From Candidatus Melainabacteria bacterium (lineage in GTDB: Bacteria > Actinomycetota > Actinomycetes > Mycobacteriales > Pseudonocardiaceae), in assembly GCA_903970565.1 (NCBI GenBank), contig CAJCJE010000745.1, positions 1 through 5,263 on the forward strand: DNA of 5,263 nucleotides, written 5' to 3'. The notes under the pieces are model-generated. The model did no database searches, was not told the origin of the DNA, and saw nothing but the letters and a program-made list of their open reading frames with translations. Positions 1-5,263 of this stretch are shown here, one piece after another. Position 1 is the first letter of the stretch, and every line of letters starts with the position of its first letter. A program made the translations under genes and the position numbers.

Positions 1-1923
1 CTGGGCATGTCCAAGCAGAACGCCCAGGCTCGGCTGCGCTACTACCAGCAACTTCTGGCCAACGGGCTGAACGCGGGCGAGACCGGGTATGTCGCGTTGA
101 CCGGCGCCTCGATGGCCTCCCGCGCGGCCGGCACCGTGACCGAGGCCATCGGCCAGTCGATGAACGTCACCCCCGACGTCGCGGTCGGTGTCGCCGGCAT
201 GGGCCCGTACGAGGCGACCCAGCTGCCGATCGGGTCCAAACTGGCCAAGAGTTTCTCCGCCGCCGCCCGCATCCTCTACGCGGTGGGCGACGGCGCGAAC
301 ACCGGCGCCGGCCTGAGCATGACCGAGGGCGGCTGGGACCGGCGCACGGCCGAGTGGCAGCTTCAGGTCGAGACCATCGGCATCGAGATCGAGCAGATCC
401 AGCTCCAGACCCTCGCCGCCGAACGGCGCCGCGACGGCGCGCTGCGCGAACTCAACGAGCAGCAGCAGAGCGTCGACCACGCCGCCGAGGTGTCGGCGTT
501 CCTGCGCGACAAGTTCACCAACGGTGAACTCTACCTTTATCTGCAACGGGAAACCGCCGCGCTGCACCGCCAGATGTACGACCTGGCACTGCATTCGGGC
601 CGCCAGGCCCAGCGGGCCTACAACTACGAACGCGGACACACCACCCGCCAGTTCCTGCCCGATCCCGGCTGGGACAGCCTGCACGAGGGTCTGATGGCGG
701 GCGAGCAGCTACACCTGGCCCTGCGGCGAATGGAAACGTCCTATGTGGACCTCAACTGCCGCGAGTACGAGCTGACCAAGCACCTCTCACTGCGCCTGGA
801 CTTCCCCGCCGCCTTCCTGCGACTGCAACAGACCGGGCGGGCCGAGATCGAGATCCCGGAGTGGATGTTCGACCTGGACTATCCCGGTCAGTACCTGCGG
901 CGCATCAAGAACGTGACGCTGACAATCCCGTGCGTGGTCGGGCCCTACACCGGCGTGCACTGCCGGCTGACCCTGCTGGGCAGCACGACCAGGGTCGATC
1001 CCCGACTGTCCGGGCCACGCGCGTGTTGCTGTGGTGACGGGCGACCGGGCGACCGCGACCGCGCGACCGGTGGTTGCGACCGCCGCGGCCGGTGCGTCGA
1101 GAACCGGTGCGAGGTCGGCGGTTGCGCCGAGGACCGGTGCGAGGATCGAGGCGCCGACTACGTTCTGCTGCCTGATGATCCGCGCATCGTTCGGGCCTAC
1201 GCGGCCACCGAGGCCATCGCCACCTCGGCCGGTCAGAACGACGCGGGCCTGTTCGAACTGAGCTTCCGCGACGACCGCTACCTGCCGTTCGAGTTCGCCG
1301 GGGCGGTCAGCCGCTGGCGGATCGAACTGCCACCGGAGAACAACCGCTTCGACTTCGACCTGCTCTCCGATGTGGTGCTACACCTGAACTACACCGCCCG
1401 CGAGGGTGGCGCCGCGCTGCGCGAAGCGGCGAGCGCACAGGCGCGCCACCACCTCCCCGGCAGCGGCCTGCGGCTGTTGGACATCCGCCACGACCTGCCG
1501 GAAACCTGGGCCCAACTGCGCGCGGGCGGCGCCGCCGACCAGCCGACCACCCTGCCGGTCCGGCTGAGCCGGTCGCACTTCCCCTACCTGCCCCACCCCT
1601 GCGACCTGCGGATCGTCGAAACGGCGCTGTTCGTCCAAGTGGCCGACGCCTGCTGTCAGGATGACCTCCCCACCCGCTTCGTCCGGCAACACACCGAACC
1701 GCACGGCCGAACGCAACCCTGCGGCTGTGCCGGCCACGACGTGGACTGCGTGGCCGACCCACACTTCGGTGACCTGTTCCACGGCGTGCTCGACCTACCG
1801 CTGGGGCCGCTCGGCCACGACGGCGAACAGGAGCTTGGCGAGTTCCGGCTCACCGTGCCGGGCCGCCGAATCCGCGCCGCCTACCTGTTGTGCCGCTACG
1901 ACACCGAGCCCTTCGAACCCTGA
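1..1923 (+). CDS. Tc toxin TcA subunit, C-terminal part (5' end outside window)
   Basis: TcA subunits are very large (about 2,000-2,500 residues) pentameric proteins. They bind host cells, inject through a central helical channel, and dock the TcB-TcC cocoon at their C-terminus. The frame is open at base 1 and an ATG at 7 lies in mid-domain, so the real start is upstream; about 640 codons are seen. The first ~110 codons match the channel and pore-tip region, with an alanine-rich helix, the VTPDVAVGVAGMG turn, then GDGANTGAGLSMTEGG. Long amphipathic helices follow (EWQLQVETIGIEIEQIQLQ onward; KFTNGELYLYLQRE). Next come RRMETSYVDLN, REYELTKHLSL and IPEWMFDLDYPGQYLRRIK, then VTLTIPCVVGPYTGVHCRLTLL, which opens the TcB-binding domain. 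GQNDAGLFELSFRDDRYLPFE and LHLNYTAREGG continue that domain, and it ends in a normal LLCRYDTEPFEP tail. Two cysteine-rich loops (1024-1140 and 1651-1749) are unusual. No TcB or TcC gene follows in the window. The family call rests on many collinear motifs recalled from Photorhabdus-type TcA proteins. Confidence 0.93.
   Translation: MGMSKQNAQARLRYYQQLLANGLNAGETGYVALTGASMASRAAGTVTEAIGQSMNVTPDVAVGVAGMGPYEATQLPIGSKLAKSFSAAARILYAVGDGANTGAGLSMTEGGWDRRTAEWQLQVETIGIEIEQIQLQTLAAERRRDGALRELNEQQQSVDHAAEVSAFLRDKFTNGELYLYLQRETAALHRQMYDLALHSGRQAQRAYNYERGHTTRQFLPDPGWDSLHEGLMAGEQLHLALRRMETSYVDLNCREYELTKHLSLRLDFPAAFLRLQQTGRAEIEIPEWMFDLDYPGQYLRRIKNVTLTIPCVVGPYTGVHCRLTLLGSTTRVDPRLSGPRACCCGDGRPGDRDRATGGCDRRGRCVENRCEVGGCAEDRCEDRGADYVLLPDDPRIVRAYAATEAIATSAGQNDAGLFELSFRDDRYLPFEFAGAVSRWRIELPPENNRFDFDLLSDVVLHLNYTAREGGAALREAASAQARHHLPGSGLRLLDIRHDLPETWAQLRAGGAADQPTTLPVRLSRSHFPYLPHPCDLRIVETALFVQVADACCQDDLPTRFVRQHTEPHGRTQPCGCAGHDVDCVADPHFGDLFHGVLDLPLGPLGHDGEQELGEFRLTVPGRRIRAAYLLCRYDTEPFEP
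1024..1152 (+). repeat. Low-complexity, cysteine-encoding insert inside the TcA gene
   Basis: This in-frame stretch encodes eight cysteines in about 39 residues: CCC, then Cys spaced every five residues (the last four steps are CVENR, CEVGG, CAEDR, CEDRG). At DNA level it is built from short repeats. GCGACC occurs at 1041, 1049, 1055, 1063 and 1076. ACCGGTGCGAGG occurs at 1103-1114 and again at 1133-1144, exactly 30 bases apart. The flanking protein on both sides (RLTLLGSTTRVDPRL before; RAYAATEAIATSAGQNDAGLFEL after) is normal TcA sequence in the same frame, so it is an insert or expanded loop rather than a frameshift. Repeat expansion by slippage is an inferred origin. Confidence 0.6.
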
Positions 1924-1968
1924 CCCTCCCCGTACCGCGATGACGACGGGCAGGGGATTCCGTGCGGT

Positions 1969-2919
1969 TCAGTCCGTGGGCGAGGGCGCCGGACCCGCGG
2001 TGTGGTCGATGTGGACAGGGACGCCCAGGTCCTCGCACGCGGCGCGGATATCGGCGACTCTGGCGTCGTGGGAGGGGTCCTCGCGGGACACGAGAATGCC
2101 GACCACGGTGCCGCTGTGGGCGACCACGACACCGAGGGCCCGCGTCTCGCGGCTGATGCCGATCATGGGATCGAGCAGGCGCTTGTGGCAGCGGCGTTGG
2201 TTGAGCTGGGCGCTGCGGGTGGCCACCCGGCCGAGGGTAGGGAGGTCTCCACGGGGCAGCGCCCGGCTCAGGTCGTCGAGCAGGGACTCGTACTCCTGAC
2301 GTTCGCCGGCGGTGATCGCGGGACGGCTGACGTTGAAGTCGACCGTGTCGATCTGGCCACCCTCGTCCACGCCGACAACGGTCAGCGCGGGGGGCGCCCC
2401 CAGTATCCGGCACAGCGCGACCTTCCGGTGGTGGAAGGCGACGATCCCGTCGTACATCACGCCGTCGGTCGGCTCGACGCCGCGCAGCAACAACTCGATC
2501 TCCCGTGGGCTGGGCTGCCGGCCGAGCGCGGCGCCGACCGCGCGGACGGTGGCCACCAGGTCAGCGGTGGAGCTGGCCATGCCCTTGCCCTCGGGCAGCT
2601 CGCTGGTGATCTCCAGGGTGCCCCCGAACCGGGCGCCGCACCAGCGGAGCATCGAACGGGCGACCAGCACGGACTTCTGCTTGTGCACCGGGTCGACGAA
2701 CAGCTCGGCGACATCCGGGAACAGCGTGACCCGCGCGGTGGACCGGCGGGCGATCGGCAAGGTCACCAGGAAGTCCTCCGCCGGCTCGGCCAGCGCACCT
2801 TGCAGCAGCTCGCCGAACGTGCCGCAGGACACCCCGGTGCCGCGCCGCGTCCCGGTCGTCCCCGTCCGCGTCGCGCCCATCCACGTCGCGGCGGTCACCC
2901 CGACTGTCCCCTCGACCAC
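1969..2919 (-). CDS. GHMP-family kinase, PduX-like L-threonine kinase
   Basis: This protein probably phosphorylates the L-threonine hydroxyl with ATP to give O-phospho-L-threonine in the cytoplasm. In Salmonella, PduX makes this for the aminopropanol linker of cobalamin. Family signs, numbered from the GTG at 2919: GVSCGTFGELLQG (29-41), like the PduX N-terminal SCGELIQG; the GHMP ATP loop PEGKGMASSTAD (109-120), nearly identical to PduX; VEPTDGVMYDGI (148-159); and the C-terminal LGVVVAHSGTVVGIL (262-276). Its length of 316 residues is normal for the family. The start is uncertain. GTG 2919 has a GAGGGG only 2 bases away, whereas GTG 2898 has GAGGGG (2908-2913) at 9 bases and would give 309 residues. 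Residues 1-28 are a Thr/Gly/Arg-rich stretch with no family match. It lies 83 bases behind the SARP gene on the same strand, so co-transcription is likely, and it converges on the TcA gene. No cobalamin genes are visible. The family call is strong; threonine as substrate is probable; the pathway is unknown. Confidence 0.88.
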   Translation of the reverse strand: MVEGTVGVTAATWMGATRTGTTGTRRGTGVSCGTFGELLQGALAEPAEDFLVTLPIARRSTARVTLFPDVAELFVDPVHKQKSVLVARSMLRWCGARFGGTLEITSELPEGKGMASSTADLVATVRAVGAALGRQPSPREIELLLRGVEPTDGVMYDGIVAFHHRKVALCRILGAPPALTVVGVDEGGQIDTVDFNVSRPAITAGERQEYESLLDDLSRALPRGDLPTLGRVATRSAQLNQRRCHKRLLDPMIGISRETRALGVVVAHSGTVVGILVSREDPSHDARVADIRAACEDLGVPVHIDHTAGPAPSPTD

Positions 2920-2925
2920 GGCCCC

Positions 2926-2991
2926 TCACCAACCTTTGCTCTTGATGTCGGTCATGCCACTCGGACCGGCGGCGCCGGTCCAGTCGGTCAT
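2926..2991 (-). other. Possible 21-codon leader ORF ahead of the kinase
   Basis: An ATG at 2991 opens a 21-codon frame ending in TGA at 2926-2928. The peptide starts MTDWTGAAG and ends MTDIKSKGW. It begins 11 bases after the SARP stop codon and ends 6 bases before the kinase GTG at 2919, in the same frame as the kinase. Seventeen of 21 codons end in G or C, as expected for coding DNA here, but the number is too small to be decisive. No good ribosome binding site precedes the ATG. It could be a leader peptide that couples translation, a former N-terminal extension cut off by the TGA, or chance. I do not recognise the peptide. Confidence 0.2.
2959..2984 (-). promoter_or_regulatory. Strong stem-loop between SARP and kinase genes
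   Basis: GGACCGGC (2963-2970) and GCCGGTCC (2974-2981) are perfect inverted arms around a 3-base loop. ACT (2959-2961) and AGT (2982-2984) extend the stem by three pairs past one bulged base at 2962. It starts 18 bases after the SARP stop. There is no T-rich tract after it on the minus strand, so it is not a classic intrinsic terminator. U-less hairpin terminators are reported in actinomycetes, and the hairpin could also attenuate or stabilise a SARP-kinase transcript. A smaller inverted repeat (CCGGT / ACCGG, 2999-3009) overlaps the SARP stop codon. Confidence 0.4.
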
Positions 2992-3002
2992 CCGAGGTCC
3001 GG

Positions 3003-4991
3003 TCACCGGTCCGCGTAAGCGGCGCGCGGGCCGTACCCCCGCGCGGCAGCCGCCCGGGCGGTGGGCAGCGCCACGACGACGTTCCCTCTTTCCGGCGGGC
3101 CCTGCCGTGCGGTCATGATCCGTCGCGTCGCCGCCAGCCCGTCCTCGGGACTGTCCTCTTCGGCCAGTCGCTGCCGGGCGAACGCGACCACCAGGCCACC
3201 TACCTGGCAGACGGCGTCGGACCGCAGGTCGGCCAGGCCGGCATCGACTAGTTCGGCCAGCGCGTCATCGGCCTGATCGGGGTCCGCGCCCAGCAACGGA
3301 CCGCACAGCCGACCGGGAATCCGCACACTCCCAGGCCCGAGCAGTCCGATCCGGCGCAGCAGGCAGCGCGCCGCAGGGGTCAACCGCAGATACGACTCGG
3401 TCATCGCCTGCCTCAGGTCCCGGCCGAGGTCGCGCCAGCCGTCATCCCGGCCGGTCAGTCGGTCGACCTGGGTCGCCACCGGCCAGTGCGGCCGGGACGC
3501 CAGCCGGGCGCCGGCCAGTCGCAGCACGATCGGGTCGCCCTCGCACACCTCGGCCAGCCGGCGGATCGCGCGCGGCTGCGCCCCGGCCCGTTCCGAGCCG
3601 ATCATCGACGTCAACAGGTCCGTGCTCTGCCGCATGGTCAGGGGTGCCATGTCGACGTGCAACGCGCCGGCCAGCGCGGCCAGCCTGCGCCGACTGGTCA
3701 CGATCACCCCGCAGTCGGGACCGCCCGGCAGCAACGGGCCCACCTGCCGTTCGTCGGCCGCGTCGTCCAGGACGACCAGCAGCCGCCGGTCGGCGGTCAG
3801 GTCGCGGTAGACCTCGGCCCGTTCGTCCACGCCCGCCGGCACCGTCCCCACCCCCAGCGCACGGAGGAACCGGACGAGGACATCGCCTGTTTCGAGCGGG
3901 TCGGCCGTGCTGCCGCCGAGCCGGACGAACAGCTGACCGTCCGGATAGGACTCCCGCAGGGCATGTGCCGCGTGCACGGCGAGCATGGTCTTGCCGATCC
4001 AGGCCCGACCGCCGACCGCGACGATCCGGGCGCCGGGTTGCGCGTTGGGCAACAGCAGATCCCGGATGCGGGCCACGGTATCCGTCCTGCCGGTGAAGTC
4101 CCGGCTGGTCGGCGGCAGCAGTCGTGGCACCGGCCGGTGGATGGGGACCGACTGGAGCACCACGGGCGGCGCCGTCGGGACAGCCGCGCGGACTCGGGGT
4201 CCGTGAGATCCAGGCGAGGATGCGCTGAGAATGGCGCGTTCGGCCTGGACCAGATCCTTTCCGGGGTCCAGGCCCAGTTCGTCGACCAGAAGCGCACGAC
4301 CGGCCCGGTAGACCTCCAGGGCGTCGGCTCTGCGCCCGCAGTGGTGCAGCGCGGTCATGAGCTGGGCGCGCAGCTTCTCCCGGAACGGATGTGCGGCGAC
4401 CAGGGCGGTCAGCTCGTCCACCAGTCCGGGGTGTCCGCCGGTTCGCAGCCGGAGGCCGATGTGCTCCTCCACCGCCGACAGTCGCCGTTCGGTCAGGACC
4501 GTGCGGGCCGCGTCGACGACTCGACCGGTGGTGCCGTCCATCGGTATGCCGCGCCACAGTGCGAGCGCGTCGCGGAACGCATCGTCGGCACCGGTGAAGT
4601 CCTCGTCGGCCAGTGCGCGGCGACCCTGGGCGACCAGCCGGTCGAACACGATCAGGTCCAGGTCGTGCTCGGCGCATCGGACCAGGTAACCGGGTGCCTG
4701 GCGGACCACGGTCGCCGCGAGGCCGGTGTCCCGTAGCGCCCGGCGGATCACCGACACCGCCATCTGGATCTGCTCCCGCGCCGTCGGCGGTGGCCGGGTG
4801 TCCCAGACGGCGTCCACCAACCGTTCCACCGCGACCACGTGGTTGGCCTCCAGCAGCAGCACCGACAGCACCGTCCGCTGGCGCGGCGCGAAGGACAGGC
4901 CGGCTGCCCGCAGCGGGCCGAGAATCCCGAAAATCATCGCCCACCACCCACTGTTCGTCCGGACGTCGATTCCTCCGATCGCATTCGTCAC
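3003..4991 (-). CDS. SARP/AfsR-family transcriptional activator with NB-ARC ATPase domain
   Basis: SARPs switch on antibiotic clusters by binding short direct repeats at target promoters. Domains, numbered from the GTG at 4991: winged-helix DNA-binding domain about 19-106 (FGILGPL, RQRTVLSVLLLEAN, LVDAVWDTRPP, IQMAVSVIRRALRD, APGYLV); bacterial transcriptional activation helices about 110-260 (FDRLVAQGRRAL, ALALWRG, HPFREKLRAQLMTALHHCGRRADALEVYR, ELGLDPGKDL); a Pro-rich linker; then an NB-ARC-like ATPase with Walker A GRAWIGKT (328-335), Walker B LLVVLDD (404-410) and VIVTSRRRL. The usual GLPLAL-type motif is altered (CEGDPIVLRLAG), as is the usual HDLVR-type motif (VGGLVVAFAR). No TPR region follows. 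At 662 residues it is shorter than AfsR (about 990). GTG 4991 has GGAG 8 bases upstream (5000-5003), but family members usually begin at the equivalent of ATG 4937 (MIFGILGPL), so 644 residues is a real alternative. It is divergent from the carrier-protein gene and probably controls it and the kinase (inference). Confidence 0.93.
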   Translation of the reverse strand: MTNAIGGIDVRTNSGWWAMIFGILGPLRAAGLSFAPRQRTVLSVLLLEANHVVAVERLVDAVWDTRPPPTAREQIQMAVSVIRRALRDTGLAATVVRQAPGYLVRCAEHDLDLIVFDRLVAQGRRALADEDFTGADDAFRDALALWRGIPMDGTTGRVVDAARTVLTERRLSAVEEHIGLRLRTGGHPGLVDELTALVAAHPFREKLRAQLMTALHHCGRRADALEVYRAGRALLVDELGLDPGKDLVQAERAILSASSPGSHGPRVRAAVPTAPPVVLQSVPIHRPVPRLLPPTSRDFTGRTDTVARIRDLLLPNAQPGARIVAVGGRAWIGKTMLAVHAAHALRESYPDGQLFVRLGGSTADPLETGDVLVRFLRALGVGTVPAGVDERAEVYRDLTADRRLLVVLDDAADERQVGPLLPGGPDCGVIVTSRRRLAALAGALHVDMAPLTMRQSTDLLTSMIGSERAGAQPRAIRRLAEVCEGDPIVLRLAGARLASRPHWPVATQVDRLTGRDDGWRDLGRDLRQAMTESYLRLTPAARCLLRRIGLLGPGSVRIPGRLCGPLLGADPDQADDALAELVDAGLADLRSDAVCQVGGLVVAFARQRLAEEDSPEDGLAATRRIMTARQGPPERGNVVVALPTARAAAARGYGPRAAYADR

Positions 4992-5122
4992 TGTTCACGC
5001 TCCGATTTTCTCGGCGCTATCACGGCGTTGAGCGCAGCCGGTTGCCATCGGGATAGCGGCCGGATAAGTGGCGTTCCTAGCGTTTGCGCTCGTTGGAGTC
5101 GGCTACGGGAAGGTGTGTCGAA
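4992..5122. promoter_or_regulatory. Divergent promoter region between SARP and carrier-protein genes
   Basis: These 131 bases lie between two genes read in opposite directions, so both promoters should be here. CGCTATC (5015-5021) and GATAGCG (5052-5058) form a perfect 7-base inverted repeat with a 30-base spacer. GCGTT recurs at 5025, 5071 and 5080, with TCGTT at 5090; the last three are spaced 9 and 10 bases apart, the kind of near-helical-turn repeat that SARPs use. A weak sigma-70-like pair for the rightward gene is TTGCCA (5042-5047) and TAAGTG (5065-5070), 17 bases apart. No clear promoter is visible for the SARP gene. The role as a control region is safe by position; the individual sites are guesses. 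Confidence 0.6.
5107..5113 (+). promoter_or_regulatory. Ribosome binding site of the carrier-protein gene
   Basis: GGGAAGG lies 9 bases before the ATG at 5123. It fixes this ATG as the start: the GTG triplets between the site and the ATG (5113, 5115) are in other frames. Confidence 0.6.
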
Positions 5123-5263
5123 ATGACGGTCGAAACCATCGAGGCGACGATCCTCGGGATCTTCAGGAACGTACTGAAAAACCAGGACCTCGACGAGGAC
5201 ACCGACTTCTTCGAGGCAGGCGGTGACTCCCTGCTCGCGATTGACACGATCGAGCTGATCAGC
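5123..5263 (+). CDS. Peptidyl/acyl carrier protein, N-terminal part (3' end outside window)
   Basis: Carrier proteins hold the growing acyl or aminoacyl chain as a thioester on a phosphopantetheine arm. The 47 codons present begin at an ATG with a good ribosome binding site and show helix 1 (MTVETIEATILGIFRNVL), a short acidic loop (DLDEDTDFFEAGG), and the GGDSL attachment motif followed by helix 2 (LLAIDTIELIS). Serine 36 (codon 5228-5230) is the predicted phosphopantetheine site. The GGDSL form with FFEAGG is typical of NRPS-type peptidyl carrier domains. Because the domain starts almost at residue 1, it is either a free-standing carrier protein (about 80-90 residues) or the first domain of a larger NRPS; the window ends too early to tell. 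It is transcribed away from the SARP gene and is its likely target. Confidence 0.88.
   Translation, partial: MTVETIEATILGIFRNVLKNQDLDEDTDFFEAGGDSLLAIDTIELIS

Noticed and set aside
1010..1170. A pair of compensating frameshifts as the source of the cysteine-rich stretch in TcA
   Set aside because: The other two plus frames here give no TcA-like sequence, and the frame is the same and normal on both sides; an in-frame insert explains it better.
1924..1968. Bidirectional terminator between the convergent TcA and kinase genes
   Set aside because: Only 5-base arms are found (CCCGT 1929-1933 with ACGGG 1946-1950; TCCCC with GGGGA), with a long loop and no T tract, so it is too weak to call although a terminator would be expected by position.
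1661..2299. 212-residue plus-strand ORF crossing the end of TcA and the end of the kinase gene
   Set aside because: It overlaps two real genes in other frames and its Ser/Arg/Thr-rich translation has no recognisable fold.
2926..2928. Programmed TGA readthrough or selenocysteine joining the leader ORF to the kinase
   Set aside because: No selenocysteine-element-like hairpin follows the TGA, the stem-loop lies before it, and the PduX family needs no such extension.
2002..3018. 338-residue plus-strand ORF opposite the kinase gene
   Set aside because: It is antisense to a well-supported GHMP kinase, its translation is low-complexity Gly/Ala/Arg/Asp with no domain motif, and it is the usual shadow frame in very GC-rich DNA.
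3442..4998. 518-residue minus-strand and 416-residue plus-strand ORFs (3486-4736) overlapping the SARP gene
   Set aside because: Both are Arg/Pro/Gly-rich or Gln/Asp-rich shadows; the SARP frame carries all recognised motifs, including the Walker A and B sites.
1..5263. tRNA, rRNA, CRISPR array, insertion sequence or attachment site
   Set aside because: No cloverleaf-like, ribosomal, spacer-repeat, transposase or terminal inverted-repeat signal was seen; coding DNA fills almost the whole window.

Overview
The window has very high GC content with strong G/C bias at third codon positions. It also encodes an SARP/AfsR-type regulator, a family essentially confined to actinomycetes. It therefore most likely comes from a Streptomyces-like or related filamentous actinobacterium. 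It appears to span the edge of a natural-product gene cluster, with an insecticidal-type Tc toxin gene as its neighbour.

Layout. (1) Positions 1-1923, + strand: the C-terminal part of a TcA-type Tc toxin subunit, cut by the window edge. It comprises the end of the translocation channel, the long coiled helices and the TcB-binding domain, which carries an odd cysteine-rich insert. (2) Positions 1969-2919, - strand: a GHMP-fold kinase closely resembling PduX L-threonine kinase. (3) Positions 3003-4991, - strand: an SARP regulator with winged-helix, bacterial transcriptional activation and NB-ARC-like ATPase domains. The regulator lies directly upstream of the kinase and is probably co-transcribed with it. 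The 83-base gap between them holds a strong hairpin and a possible 21-codon leader ORF. (4) Positions 4992-5122: a divergent promoter region. (5) Positions 5123 to the window end, + strand: the start of a peptidyl/acyl carrier protein with an intact phosphopantetheine serine.

How the parts may work together (inference). The regulator could control the divergent carrier-protein operon and its own kinase gene. The kinase would make O-phospho-L-threonine. No cobalamin gene is visible next to it, whereas a carrier protein is, so the phosphothreonine may feed a specialised metabolite rather than the vitamin B12 nucleotide loop. The toxin gene converges on the kinase gene and is probably a separate transcription unit. 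No TcB or TcC gene follows it inside the window.

The observations most worth a second look are the threonine kinase placed in a secondary-metabolite setting, the cysteine-rich insert in the TcB-binding domain, and the in-frame leader ORF and hairpin ahead of the kinase.
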